Under the pieces are notes generated by a model, which saw only the letters and a list, made by a program, of their open reading frames with translations, did not search any database and was not told the origin of the DNA. From the NCBI RefSeq assembly GCF_021353265.1, contig NZ_JAJTWU010000001.1:682001-746000 (forward strand): a DNA stretch of 64,000 nucleotides. The letters are read 5' to 3'. The DNA is from Pelomonas cellulosilytica (GTDB lineage Bacteria > Pseudomonadota > Gammaproteobacteria > Burkholderiales > Burkholderiaceae_C). Within the stretch, counting starts at the first letter, position 1; each line of letters opens with the position of its first letter. Of this stretch, positions 36,164 to 45,107 are shown one piece after another. The translations under genes and the position numbers were made by a program.

Positions 36164-37318
36164 TCAGACCGTGGGGTAGGTGCCTGGCACGAGGATGTCG
36201 TGCGTCACGTTCGCCAGCTGCGTGTGCCCGCAGAAGGCCATCGTCACGTCCAGCTCCTTGTGCAGGATCTGCAGCGCCTTCGTGACGCCGGCCTCGCCCA
36301 TCGCGCCGAGGCCGTAGACCATCGCGCGGCCGATCATCGTGCCGCGGGCGCCCAGCGCCCAGGCCTTCAGCACGTCCTGGCCCGAGCGGATGCCGCCGTC
36401 CATCCAGACCTCGATCTGCGAACCCACCTCCGCGACGATGGCCGGCAACGCGTGGATGCTGCTGGGCGCGCCGTCGAGCTGACGCCCGCCGTGGTTGCTG
36501 ACGACGATGGCGTCGGCACCGGCCTGCACGGCGAGCTTCGCGTCCTCCACGTCCATGATGCCCTTCAGGATCAGCCTGCCGCCCCATTGTTCCTTCACCC
36601 AGGCCACGTCGGCCCAGGACAGGCGCGGGTCGAACTGTTCGTTCGTCCAGGCGGACAGCGACCGCATGTCGCTGACGCCCTTCACATGGCCCACGAGATT
36701 TCGGAAGGTGTGGCGCCGCGTGCCGGCCATGCCCAGGCACCAGCGCGGCTTGGTGGCGAGGTTGAGGAGGTTCTTCAACGTCGGCCGAGGTGGCGCGGTG
36801 AGGCCGTTCTTCAGGTCCTTGTGGCGCTGGCCGATCACCTGCAGGTCCAGCGTCAGCACGAGCGCCGAGCACTTCGCGGCGCGGGCGCGCTCGATCATGC
36901 GGGCCATCGCCTCGCGGTCGCGCATCATGTAGAGCTGGAACCAGAACGGCGCCGACGTGTTCTCGGCGATGTCCTCGATGGAGCAGATGCTCATCGTGCT
37001 CAGCGTGAACGGGATGCCGAACTTCTCAGCCGCCCGCGCGGCATGGATCTCGCCGTCGGCGTGCTGCATGCCGGTCAGCCCCACGGGTGCGATGGCCACC
37101 GGCATCTTCGCGTCGACGCCCACCATCTTCACCGACGTGCTGCGGCCTTCCATGTTGACGGCCACGCGCTGGCGCAGCTTGATGGCCTGGAAGTCGCTTT
37201 CGTTGGCGCGGTACGTCGTCTCGGTCCAGGAGCCGGAGTCGGCGTAGTCGTAGAACATGCGCGGCACGCGCTGTTCGGCGAGCTGGCGCAGGTCTTCGAT
37301 GCAGGTGATGACGGGCAT
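36164..37318 (-). CDS. lldD: FMN-dependent alpha-hydroxy acid dehydrogenase (L-lactate dehydrogenase-like)
   Basis: Membrane-associated flavoenzyme of 384 residues that oxidises L-lactate or a related 2-hydroxy acid to the 2-oxo acid. Family landmarks: RVPRMFYDYADSGSWTE, APVGLTGMQHADGE, FWFQLYMMRDRE, the lysine in LILKGIMDVEDA, active-site SNHGGRQLD and FMN-binding WMDGGIRSGQDVLKAWALGARGTMIGRA. Length is as expected. The exact substrate is inferred from similarity to LldD. The 125-bp gap to the divergent esterase holds no clear promoter. Confidence 0.88.
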   Translation of the reverse strand: MPVITCIEDLRQLAEQRVPRMFYDYADSGSWTETTYRANESDFQAIKLRQRVAVNMEGRSTSVKMVGVDAKMPVAIAPVGLTGMQHADGEIHAARAAEKFGIPFTLSTMSICSIEDIAENTSAPFWFQLYMMRDREAMARMIERARAAKCSALVLTLDLQVIGQRHKDLKNGLTAPPRPTLKNLLNLATKPRWCLGMAGTRRHTFRNLVGHVKGVSDMRSLSAWTNEQFDPRLSWADVAWVKEQWGGRLILKGIMDVEDAKLAVQAGADAIVVSNHGGRQLDGAPSSIHALPAIVAEVGSQIEVWMDGGIRSGQDVLKAWALGARGTMIGRAMVYGLGAMGEAGVTKALQILHKELDVTMAFCGHTQLANVTHDILVPGTYPTV

Positions 37319-37443
37319 GGCGGGTGGCTCCGGGGTCGAAGGCCGCGATGCTAGGGCCGATGCCCATGCGGTGTACCGGAAAAAACCTCGGGCGCCGGCG
37401 GAAGAGTTTTCTCGGCCCGCAGGGTTGATAGAGTCCGCGCCCC

Positions 37444-38352
37444 ATGCTGAATCGCCGCAATCTGCTGACGAGCGCGGGCCTTGCCGTCACCTTCCCGCAG
37501 TTCGCCAACGCCGCGTCACTGCCCGAAGCGCGCGGCCCATATGCGCTGCCCAACACCGCCGTCCACGTGCTGCCCGACCCGGTCAGCCAGCGGGCCTACG
37601 AGGTCTGGATCGACCTGCCGCCGTCCTACGACTCGTCCTCGGGCCTGCTGCCCGCCGTATTTGTGACCGACGCGCCCTATGCCTTCCCGGTGCTGCGCGC
37701 GCTGCGATCCCGGGTAGGGCAGGGTGGCAGGAATATGGCGGACTTCGTGCTCGTGGGCCTCGCCGGCCCGGCGCAGGAAACGCCCACCATGATGCGCAAC
37801 CGCGACTACACGCCGACGCTGCCCCGTGCCCGCGCCGACTACGGTGACGGCGATTACGGCGGTGGTGCGGCCTACCTGCGCTATGTCGCCGACGTTGCCG
37901 TGCCGGCGGTGACCGGCCGCTATCGCATCGATGCTTCGAAGCGAGTGATCCTCGGGCATTCCTATGGCGCGTTGTTCGCCACACAGCTGCTGTTCGCGCG
38001 GCCGGAGCTGTTCAGCCACTACGTGCTCGGCAGCCCGTCGCTGTGGTTCGACGATCACGTGATGTTCGACCGCGAGGCGGCCTATGCGCGGGCGCATCGG
38101 GACCTAGCGGCGCGCGTGTTCCAGTACGTCGGGGCCTACGAGACGGTGCGCCCGGGGCCGCGCTATAACCGCCATCGCGATCTCGTCAACGACATGCGGC
38201 GGCTGGAGCGTGTGCTGCGCGGGCGCCGCTACGCCTCGCTATCCATCGAGAGCCATGTCATCGCGGACGAGGATCACCTCACCGTCGCACCCATCGGCGC
38301 GACGCGCGGCTTGCTGTGGGCGCTGCCGGGCCGCGGGCCGTACGAGGGCTGA
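37444..38352 (+). CDS. Exported esterase of the IroE/putative esterase family
   Basis: Protein of 302 residues with an RR-containing signal peptide (MLNRRNLLTSAGLAVTF), probably periplasmic. Alpha/beta-hydrolase of the PF00756-like group: YEVWIDLPPSYDSSSGLLPAVFVTDAPYAFP, nucleophile elbow VILGHSYGALFATQL, a GSPSLWFDD segment typical of the group and His in DEDHLTV. Relatives include siderophore esterases such as IroE/Fes, but no siderophore genes are next to it. Convergent with the LysR gene, 15 bp away. Confidence 0.82.
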   Translation: MLNRRNLLTSAGLAVTFPQFANAASLPEARGPYALPNTAVHVLPDPVSQRAYEVWIDLPPSYDSSSGLLPAVFVTDAPYAFPVLRALRSRVGQGGRNMADFVLVGLAGPAQETPTMMRNRDYTPTLPRARADYGDGDYGGGAAYLRYVADVAVPAVTGRYRIDASKRVILGHSYGALFATQLLFARPELFSHYVLGSPSLWFDDHVMFDREAAYARAHRDLAARVFQYVGAYETVRPGPRYNRHRDLVNDMRRLERVLRGRRYASLSIESHVIADEDHLTVAPIGATRGLLWALPGRGPYEG

Positions 38353-38367
38353 AGCTCCGGGCGGTGC

Positions 38368-39264
38368 TCAGGCTGGCTGGTCCAGCGAGCGGCAATGGTG
38401 GTACAGCCAGCCCGCGAACGCTTCCACCGCCGGTCCGCTGCGATGGCGCACCAGCCCGTAGTGCCGTTCCGCCGGCACGGTTAGCGCAAACGGCTGCACC
38501 AGCCGACCTTCGGCCAGCTCGTGACGCGCCAGGCTCAGTCGGGCCAGCGCCACGCCCTGGCCGGCCAGCGCGGCGGCCAGCGTCAGCCCGAGATCCACGA
38601 AGCGCGGTCCGTCGTCGGGTTCGGCGGCTTCGTCCAGCCCGGCGGCACGCAGCCAGGGTGACCAGGGTTGCAGCGGCGTACGAAGCAGCGGCAGCGCCAG
38701 CAGGTCGGCCGGCCGGCGCAGCGGGCCGTGCCGCGCAAGTAGCGCGGGTGCGGCCAGTGGCGTGAGACGGTCGCGCAGCAGCACCTGGGCGGGCGCGATG
38801 TCGGTGGGGACTGCACCATGGCGGATCTCCGCGTCGGCACCGGCATCTCCCTCGGCCAGCAGCGGGACGGACAGCGTCAGTTCCAGCTCGATGTGGGGAT
38901 GCGCCGCGGTGAAGTCCGGCAGCGCCGGCACCAGCAGTTGCCGGGCGAAGGTGGGCGTGGAGCTGATGCGCAGGCGCTCGCGGCGCGGACTCTCGCGCTG
39001 GTGCAGCGGGATGGCCTGCAGCAAAGCCAGCGCCTGGCGCACCTGGGGCAGGTATTCATGGCCGGCGGGCGTCAGCACGAGGCCGCGGGAGGGTTGGCGC
39101 AGGAATAGGGGCTGGTCCAGCCGCTCTTCGAGCCCGGCCACGCGCTTGGCCACGGCGCTGGGCGTCAGCGCCAGTTCGGCGGCCGCGGCCTCGAAACTGC
39201 CGGCCCGCGCGACGGCGTCGAAGGCGAGCAGCGCGTCGAGTGAAGGCAGACGCGCTGCGCGCAT
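38368..39264 (-). CDS. LysR-family transcriptional regulator
   Basis: Regulator of 298 residues. The N-terminal winged helix-turn-helix reads PSLDALLAFDAVARAGSFEAAAAELALTPSAVAKRVAGLEERLDQPLFLR, with GcvA-like order. A periplasmic-binding-protein-like effector domain follows from about residue 95 (RLRISSTPTFARQLLVPALPDF). Its ATG overlaps the stop of the Sel1-repeat gene by one base (TGATG), so it is expressed with that gene. Targets cannot be inferred; autoregulation from the shared upstream region is possible. Confidence 0.92.
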   Translation of the reverse strand: MRAARLPSLDALLAFDAVARAGSFEAAAAELALTPSAVAKRVAGLEERLDQPLFLRQPSRGLVLTPAGHEYLPQVRQALALLQAIPLHQRESPRRERLRISSTPTFARQLLVPALPDFTAAHPHIELELTLSVPLLAEGDAGADAEIRHGAVPTDIAPAQVLLRDRLTPLAAPALLARHGPLRRPADLLALPLLRTPLQPWSPWLRAAGLDEAAEPDDGPRFVDLGLTLAAALAGQGVALARLSLARHELAEGRLVQPFALTVPAERHYGLVRHRSGPAVEAFAGWLYHHCRSLDQPA

Positions 39265-40052
39265 CAGAAGTTCAGCGTCGTCGGTCCCGCGTCGGGCGAG
39301 CTGGGCCGCAGGTACTGGCCGAGCGTGCCGGCCATCGCGACCATCACGCCGGTCGCCATGATCCGGGCCCGGTGCAGCGGCCGAGGCTTGGTCTGCACGC
39401 GTTGCACTCGCGGCCCGGGATGGACGACGGCATGGACCAGCGCCAGCTCCTGCTGGCGTTCGCGCACGAGGAAGGCAAGGCGCGACGGATCGGCGAAGCG
39501 CTGGGCGAGGGCGCGCACTGCCTTCAGTTCACGGCGGCGCACCATGATCCCTTGCGGGCGCAGCGTGCAGCCGAGCGAGCGGCTGCGCAGGTAAAGGGCC
39601 TTGGCGGCGAGCCGGTCCGGCATGCAGCCGACGCCCGCGTACAGGCAGTTGGCGAGGTTGAACGTGGCCTCGGCGTGCTCCATGGCGGCGGCGGCGACGT
39701 AGGCGGTCAGCCCGGCCGATTCGTCCGAGGGGCCGCCGCAGCCCATCATCAGCACGCGGCCCAGCTGGAAGCGGCCGATGGCGCTACGCCGCGCTGCGGC
39801 CTTCTCGAACAGCGAGCGTGCCTCGACCGCGTCGGCCGCCACACCCAGCCCTTCCAGCAAGCACAGGCCCAGCATGGCCATGCCGTTGCCGTCGCCGGTT
39901 TCAGCGGCGGCGCGGAACCAGCCTACGGCGCGGGCGTAGTCCGGCTTCGCGGCATGGAAGAGTGCCAAGCCATGTTGCAGCGGATCCTCGGGCGCCGATG
40001 TGAGCGCTACCGCTTGCGGACTCAAATTGGAACCAGGATTCGGAGACTTCAT
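39264..40052 (-). CDS. Sel1-repeat (TPR-like) protein
   Basis: Protein of 262 residues built on Sel1-like repeats between about 25 and 150. Examples are YARAVGWFRAAAETGDGNGMAMLGLCLLEGLGV, AARRSAIGRFQLGRVLMMGCGG and HAEATFNLANCLYAGVGC. The second half is a basic region with a hydrophobic stretch (MATGVMVAMAGTLGQYL) near the C-terminus that may anchor it in a membrane. Such proteins mediate protein-protein contacts. It is coupled to a LysR regulator. The 204-bp gap upstream (40053-40256) shows no confident promoter. Confidence 0.8.
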   Translation of the reverse strand: MKSPNPGSNLSPQAVALTSAPEDPLQHGLALFHAAKPDYARAVGWFRAAAETGDGNGMAMLGLCLLEGLGVAADAVEARSLFEKAAARRSAIGRFQLGRVLMMGCGGPSDESAGLTAYVAAAAMEHAEATFNLANCLYAGVGCMPDRLAAKALYLRSRSLGCTLRPQGIMVRRRELKAVRALAQRFADPSRLAFLVRERQQELALVHAVVHPGPRVQRVQTKPRPLHRARIMATGVMVAMAGTLGQYLRPSSPDAGPTTLNF

Positions 40053-40256
40053 GAAGCGACTACCTCGGAGGGCCCGGTACCGCCCGGGTTGGGCGATGGC
40101 GTCAAGGCTCGCAGACAGTCTCTTCGGGCTTGACGTGGCGTACCCCTAGATTGTCAGGCAGTCGTCCGTCCCGACAAGCGGTTTGGCGGCTCGCACCGGC
40201 CTGAGCCCCCGAAACCAAGGGTTTTTACCGAGGTTTGTGCGATAAATCACACAACG

Positions 40257-40634
40257 TCAGCTGCCTGCGGGCGGTTCCCACAGTTCCACCTTGCGGCCCT
40301 CCGGGTCGATGACCCAGCCAAACTTGCCGTACTCGGATTCGTCTACCTTGTCCTGGACATCGCAACCCTCGGCACGCAGCGCGGCCAGCAGGCCGTGCAG
40401 GTCGGCGACGCGGAAGTTCACCATGAAGGGGGCGTCGCTGGGCGCGAAGTAGCCGGTGTCTTCCTTGAACGGGGTCCAGAGCGTCATGCCGCTGGCGCTG
40501 TCATCCGCCCAGCGGAACGCTGCGCCTCCCCAGTCGTTGACATCGAGGCCCAGGTGTTGCCGGTACCACTCGGCCAGGGCCTTGGGATCGCGTGACTTGA
40601 AGAAGATGCCGCCGATGCCGGTGACGCGTTTCAT
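40257..40634 (-). CDS. VOC (glyoxalase/bleomycin resistance) family protein
   Basis: Small metal- or ligand-binding protein (125 residues) of the vicinal oxygen chelate fold: GIGGIFFKSRDPKALAEWYRQHLGL at the N-terminus and FGWVIDPEGRKVELWEPP at the C-terminus with the ligand-type Glu. The reaction is unknown. I chose the ATG at 40634 because AGGAG lies upstream and the family begins directly before the first strand. Confidence 0.87.
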   Translation of the reverse strand: MKRVTGIGGIFFKSRDPKALAEWYRQHLGLDVNDWGGAAFRWADDSASGMTLWTPFKEDTGYFAPSDAPFMVNFRVADLHGLLAALRAEGCDVQDKVDESEYGKFGWVIDPEGRKVELWEPPAGS

Positions 40635-40723
40635 GGGAGCTCCTTGGATGGCGCGCCATTTGCGCGCAGGCGCTCTCATGCTGCAGTGCCGTCAGCCCGC
40701 CGACAAGGGGGCTTGCGCTGTCC

Positions 40724-41035
40724 TCAGGTCGCCCCGGACGTTGCCGGCAAGGTCCAGAGCACGCCCAGGCCCACGAGGACGAGGGCCGCCACGGCCTGTG
40801 GCAGGTCAGGTGCTTCGCCGGGGTGAAAGAGCAGCGCCGCCACGCCGCCCGCGGCCATGCCGACCGACACCCAGCGGGCATGCGTCAACCAGCGTGCCCA
40901 GCGTTGCTGGCGGGTGGGCACGGTGGCGGGCAGTGCAGCCATGACGCGCAGGCTGAAGCCGGCGTCATCGGGGGCGGGCTCGGTGGCCAGTTGCCGGCGC
41001 AGCAGGTGGTCGAAGGCGTCTTGGGGGTCGGTCAT
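40724..41035 (-). CDS. Small membrane protein, probable anti-sigma factor
   Basis: Protein of 103 residues: a soluble N-terminal part (DPQDAFDHLLRRQLATEPAPDDAGFSLRVMAAL) followed by two hydrophobic segments (about 55-71 and 78-96). Its ATG overlaps the stop of the sigma-factor gene by 4 bp. That position and the N-terminal soluble/C-terminal membrane layout are typical of membrane anti-sigma factors. The call rests on context; I recognise no family signature. Confidence 0.65.
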   Translation of the reverse strand: MTDPQDAFDHLLRRQLATEPAPDDAGFSLRVMAALPATVPTRQQRWARWLTHARWVSVGMAAGGVAALLFHPGEAPDLPQAVAALVLVGLGVLWTLPATSGAT

Positions 41036-41595
41036 GGCGTGGTCTCCCAGGCGGCGAGATGGGTGCGCAGCCGCATCTTGGCGCGCAACACCTGTGTCTT
41101 GACGGTGCCGAGCGGCCAGCCCAGTACGAGGGCGGCTTCGGCATGGCTGAGGTCGGCGCCGTAGCACAGCAGCAGCGCATGGCGTTGAGGTGAGGTGAGA
41201 CTGGCCATCGCGCGGTCAAGGTCGATGCGCCAGTCGGCGCCCGGCGCGAAGTCATCCTGCACGACAGCGTCGTCTGGCAGCGGGTCGTCCTGCCCCGGTG
41301 GCCCGGGCCTGTCGGCGGCCAGCGCGGAATAGGCCAGCCGCGTCAGCCAGGTGCGAAAGCGTGCATCGCCGCGGAACTGCGGCAGCGCCCGCCATGCACG
41401 CACGAAAGCCTCCTGCGCCAGGTCGTCGGCGCGGCCCTGGTCACCGCGGCAGACGCGGCCCATCAGCTTGCGCAGGTAGCCCTGGTGGGCCTGCACGAGG
41501 CCGGCGAAGGCCTGGCGGTCGCCACTGGCGGCACGGGCCACGAGTCGAGCCTCGTCCGCAGGCGGCGGTCTTGGCGCGGTCGCGGGATGGGTCAC
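41032..41595 (-). CDS. ECF-type RNA polymerase sigma factor
   Basis: Sigma factor of 187 residues. Region 2 is HQGYLRKLMGRVCRGDQGRADDLAQEAFVRAWRALPQF and region 4 is LDRAMASLTSPQRHALLLCYGADLSHAEAALVLGWPLGTVKTQVLRAKMRLR. The start is GTG at 41595 (VTHPATAP), whose GTGA overlaps the stop of the upstream membrane-protein gene. Its own stop overlaps the next ATG. It is thus the middle gene of three translationally coupled genes. Confidence 0.9.
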   Translation of the reverse strand: MTHPATAPRPPPADEARLVARAASGDRQAFAGLVQAHQGYLRKLMGRVCRGDQGRADDLAQEAFVRAWRALPQFRGDARFRTWLTRLAYSALAADRPGPPGQDDPLPDDAVVQDDFAPGADWRIDLDRAMASLTSPQRHALLLCYGADLSHAEAALVLGWPLGTVKTQVLRAKMRLRTHLAAWETTP

Positions 41596-42005
41596 GGCAG
41601 CGGGCGCTTGCGGTCGGCAGCCCAGTACAGCACGAGCCCCAGGCCGAGGAAGAACGGCAGCAGGCCGATGGACCACAGCCACGTGTCGGGCTGCATCATG
41701 CGGAACATGCCCATCAGGCCCAGGCCGATGCCGACGTTGATGAGGCCGGGCAGCAGGATGCGGTTGGGGCTGGCCGGCTCCCGGCGGCCGCCGGCCTGCC
41801 AGTCTCCGGACGGCGGCTGCAGCTCCGCCAGCAGCTCCGGCGGGATGGGCTGACCGGCGCGGGCCAGGACGCGGATGGTTTCGTGGCGCTCTCGCTCGGC
41901 GCTGGCACGGGCCAGGTAGTGCGCCACGATGGCCACGATGGGGATGAACATCGCCACGATGGGTATGGCGATGGGCGCGAGGGCCGAGAAATCTTCGATC
42001 GACAT
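41592..42005 (-). CDS. DUF6249-like membrane protein
   Basis: Protein of 137 residues with an N-terminal hydrophobic segment (IAIPIVAMFIPIVAIVAHYLARA), a charged cytoplasmic stretch (RASAERERHETIRVLARAGQPIPPELLAELQ) and two more C-terminal hydrophobic segments. This layout is seen in small inner-membrane proteins often found beside ECF sigma factors (DUF6249-type). It is first in a coupled operon with a sigma factor and a probable anti-sigma protein. Confidence 0.75.
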   Translation of the reverse strand: MSIEDFSALAPIAIPIVAMFIPIVAIVAHYLARASAERERHETIRVLARAGQPIPPELLAELQPPSGDWQAGGRREPASPNRILLPGLINVGIGLGLMGMFRMMQPDTWLWSIGLLPFFLGLGLVLYWAADRKRPLP

Positions 42006-42086
42006 GGGCGGCTCCGGTGAAGACGGTGTTGTCCTGCCTTGGAGCGGTGGACGGGGCGGTTTGGATTCAGCTCGTTCTCAAAATTT

Positions 42087-44399
42087 TCAGACCTGCCACC
42101 ACGCCGGCAGCAGCGCTCGCACCTCGGGCCGGCGGTAGCGGCGGTCCAGCAGCCAGACCCAGCCGCGGTCGTCCACCGAGCGCAGCACGCGGCCGGCAGC
42201 CTGCACGACCTTCTGCAGACCGGGCACGAGGTCGGCGTAGCCGTGGTCGGTGCCGAACAGCGCGTCCAGCCGCTCGCGCACCTGCTCCTGCACGGACGAC
42301 ACCGGCGGCAGGCCCAGCGTCGCGATGAAGGCGCCGATGAGCCGCGTGCCGGGCAGATCCACGCCCTCGGCGAAGGCGCCGCCCAGCACCGCGAATCCGA
42401 TGCCGCGGCCGTCAGGCACGAAACGGTCCAGGAAGGCGCGCCGGGCCGCATCGCCCATCGCACGGGCCTGGCTCCACTGCGGCACCTCCGGGTGGCGCTG
42501 GGCCAGCCGCGAGGCGGCCTGCTCCAGGTAGTCGAAGCTGCTGAAGAAGGCCAGGTAGTTGCCGGGATGCTCGGCGAACTGCGTGGCCAGCAGGTCCACC
42601 AGCGAGTTCAGCGAGGCCTGCCGGTGCTCGTAGCGTGTGGAAAGCCGGTCGGCGATGCGCACGACCAGGTGCTCGGGCGGGAAGGGCGCGGGCACGTCGA
42701 TCCATACCGTGTCGTCCGGCAGGCCCAGCAGGTGGCGCTGGTAGTCGGCCGTGCCGAGCGTCGCGGAAAACAGCGTGACGCTGCTGCAGCTCTCGAAGCG
42801 CTCCTTCAGGAAGTGGCCCGGCACGATGTTGCGGATCGCCAGCGTCACCTCGCCCGGCTCGTCGGTCGCGGCATCCAGCAGCGAGAGGTTCTGCGGCTCG
42901 GGCGACGGCGCCTTGCGTACCGCGCTGCGCTGAAGGTCGCACAGCGAGTGCGTGTCCAACCGGTCCAGCAGCCGCTGCAGGCCCAGCACGTGAAAGTAAA
43001 ACTCCAGCATCGGGCCCACCTCCAGCGGGTGGTTCTGCACGTAGTCGGCCAGTGCGACGTTGGCGCGCTGCAGCGCGTCGGCCAGCGCGTCGGGCAGCTC
43101 GGTCAGCGGCTGGTAGTCGGCCGGCTGGTCGCGGCCCAGCCGGAGCAGCTCGCCGGCCAGTTGGCGCAGCGGCCCGCGCAGCGACACCGGGGCGGCTGCG
43201 ACGGCCTCGCGCACCTGGCCCAAGGCCAGGCTGGTGCTGTACATGTCGCGCGCACGGTCGACCAGGTTGTGCGCCTCGTCCACCAGCAGGGCCAGCTTCC
43301 AGCCCTGCGCGTTGGCCAGCCCGTAGAGCTGGCCGTGCGGGTCGAAGGCGTGGTGCACGTCGCCCACGACGATGTCGGCCCACCGCAGCAGTTCCTGGCC
43401 CAGGTAGTAGGGGCAGACGCCATGGCTCAGCGCGATGCGGCGCTGCGCGGCCGGGTCCAGCCATCCGGTCTGCACAGCCTCGGCGCGGGCGTCGGGCAGC
43501 TTGTCGTAGAAGTCGTGGGCCAGCGGGCAGGCCTCGCCGTGGCAGGCCTTGTCGGGGTGCTCGCACGCCTGCTCCTTGGCCACGAAGGTCAGCACGCGCA
43601 GCGCCCGGCCAGGCGTGGCCTCGCGCAACTGGTGCAAGGCCTCCAGCGCGGTGATGCGGCCGGTGCCCTTGCAGGTCAGGTAGCCGATCTTGTCGAGCTG
43701 CTGCGTCGGCATCGCGCGCAGCAGCGGGTACAGCGTGCCCAGCGTCTTGCCGATGCCTGTGGGCGCCTGGGCCAGCAGGCAGCGGCCCTGGGCGGCGGCA
43801 CGGTAGACGGCCTCGGCCAGCAGCCGTTGCCCGGGCCGCAGCTCGCCGAGCGGAAAGGGCAGGGCGGCCAGGCCCTCGTCCCGCGCGCTGCGGTGGCCCG
43901 CCTCCTGAGCAGCCCACGCTTCGAAGGCCAGGCAGCGGCCCTCGAACGCCGCCTGCAGTGCGGCGGCGCTCAGCGTGTCGCGCAGCACGGTCTCCTGCTG
44001 CGTGTCGGCGTCCACGTAGACGAGGGCCAGCTCCAGCTCGGCCAGGCCCCGGTCCGCGGCGATCAGAGCGCCATAGGTCTCCAGCTGCGCCCAGTGCAGC
44101 GCGCGGCGGTTCTCGGGGATCAGCTCGATCGGGCCACGGATGGTCTTGATCTCCTCCAGCCGGTTCACGTCCGCCTCATAGCCGTCGGCACGGCCGCGCA
44201 CGCGCAGCTGGCCGAACCGGCCTTCCAGCGGCAGCTCGGTCTCGTAGCCCGGCGAGCGGCGGGCAATGACGGCCAGTTGTCCGGCCTGGCCTTCCAGCGA
44301 GGTGGCGGACGGCGTGAAGCGCCGGTCCAGGCTGCCGCGCTTGGCCGTGAATTCGCACAGGCTGCGGACCGAGACGGTGTAGGTCCAGGACAAGGTCAT
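42087..44399 (-). CDS. PD-(D/E)XK nuclease-like domain fused to XPD/DinG-type DNA helicase
   Basis: Helicase of 770 residues. The N-terminal part (to about 115) has a RecB/Cas4-like nuclease pattern: GRADGYEADVNRLEEIKT supplies the D and ExK residues. The helicase follows with Walker A APTGIGKT, a cluster of four Cys (KEQACEH, DKACHGEAC, HGVCPYY) expected to bind an Fe-S cluster, DEAH in LVDEAHNLVDR, and C-terminal motifs GGAFAEGVDLPG and QAAGRVLRS. It should unwind and possibly cut damaged DNA. The ATG at 44399 is preferred over a TTG three codons upstream. It lies in a run with dinB. Confidence 0.88.
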   Translation of the reverse strand: MTLSWTYTVSVRSLCEFTAKRGSLDRRFTPSATSLEGQAGQLAVIARRSPGYETELPLEGRFGQLRVRGRADGYEADVNRLEEIKTIRGPIELIPENRRALHWAQLETYGALIAADRGLAELELALVYVDADTQQETVLRDTLSAAALQAAFEGRCLAFEAWAAQEAGHRSARDEGLAALPFPLGELRPGQRLLAEAVYRAAAQGRCLLAQAPTGIGKTLGTLYPLLRAMPTQQLDKIGYLTCKGTGRITALEALHQLREATPGRALRVLTFVAKEQACEHPDKACHGEACPLAHDFYDKLPDARAEAVQTGWLDPAAQRRIALSHGVCPYYLGQELLRWADIVVGDVHHAFDPHGQLYGLANAQGWKLALLVDEAHNLVDRARDMYSTSLALGQVREAVAAAPVSLRGPLRQLAGELLRLGRDQPADYQPLTELPDALADALQRANVALADYVQNHPLEVGPMLEFYFHVLGLQRLLDRLDTHSLCDLQRSAVRKAPSPEPQNLSLLDAATDEPGEVTLAIRNIVPGHFLKERFESCSSVTLFSATLGTADYQRHLLGLPDDTVWIDVPAPFPPEHLVVRIADRLSTRYEHRQASLNSLVDLLATQFAEHPGNYLAFFSSFDYLEQAASRLAQRHPEVPQWSQARAMGDAARRAFLDRFVPDGRGIGFAVLGGAFAEGVDLPGTRLIGAFIATLGLPPVSSVQEQVRERLDALFGTDHGYADLVPGLQKVVQAAGRVLRSVDDRGWVWLLDRRYRRPEVRALLPAWWQV

Positions 44400-44435
44400 T
44401 GCCGGCAATGATGCCGCCTTCGCTTCGGGCGCGGC

Positions 44436-45098
44436 TCAGAAGTCGTAGTAGCGGCCGCTGATGGCGTCGTCCGCCAGCTGCGCCCACGGCGTCAGCAGCA
44501 CGAAGCCCACGTCGTCTGGGTATTGATACGGCGGAAAGACGGACGCTTCGACGTCGATAGAGACTTCGGCCGCCTCCGGCCTCGGGCGGGTGAGCGGCGC
44601 CAGCAGCACGACGCGGCGCGCGCTGTGCATGCCGTCAGCCAGGTCGACGGCATCGAGGTTCAGCCCCCAGCGCCAGTGGCCGTTGGCCTGCCGGATCGCT
44701 TCGCCGAGGCTGAGGGCCAGGTCGCCCAGCAGGCTGTAGACGACGAAAGGGCCGCTGCGCGGGCATTCCGGCCAGGGCCGGTGCGGCGGCAGCCGCTTGA
44801 ACGGCGGCAGACGGTCCCAGTGGGCCTTGGCCCAGGCGTTGAGCGCCCGCGCGTAGTCCAGGCCGGCAAGGGCCTGCGAGTCGGGGCCGCCGTGGGCGAC
44901 CAGCCAGTCGCGCAGCACGCGCTGCCGCTCGGGCAACGTCGCCTGGAACTGCGCCCAGTTCTGCTGCGCCTGCGCCTCGGTCACGGCCTGGCCGTGGCCG
45001 GGGTGCGGCACGTCGTTGCCCGGATAGGTGCTCAGGTCCCAGGTAGGCGTGGTGCTGCGGGGGCGGCCCAGCCAACGCTCGATCAGCGGTTTCAGCAT
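44436..45098 (-). CDS. Hypothetical protein between dinB and the helicase
   Basis: Soluble protein of 220 residues, no signal peptide or membrane segment. It is Trp/Pro-rich (RPRSTTPTWDLSTYPGNDVPHPGHG, WDRLPPFKRLPPHRPWPECPRSGP) and contains the segment WRWGLNLDAVDLADGMHSARRVVLL. I recognise no family. It starts 9 bp after dinB and ends 36 bp before the helicase, so it is very likely co-transcribed with both and may take part in the same process. Confidence 0.72.
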   Translation of the reverse strand: MLKPLIERWLGRPRSTTPTWDLSTYPGNDVPHPGHGQAVTEAQAQQNWAQFQATLPERQRVLRDWLVAHGGPDSQALAGLDYARALNAWAKAHWDRLPPFKRLPPHRPWPECPRSGPFVVYSLLGDLALSLGEAIRQANGHWRWGLNLDAVDLADGMHSARRVVLLAPLTRPRPEAAEVSIDVEASVFPPYQYPDDVGFVLLTPWAQLADDAISGRYYDF

Positions 45099-45107
45099 GG
45101 TGACGTT

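Noticed and set aside
40053-40256. Promoter-like TTGTCG/CAATCT on minus upstream of the Sel1-repeat gene
   Set aside because: Both boxes match the consensus poorly, at three to four of six bases with 18 bp spacing, which is not distinguishable from chance.
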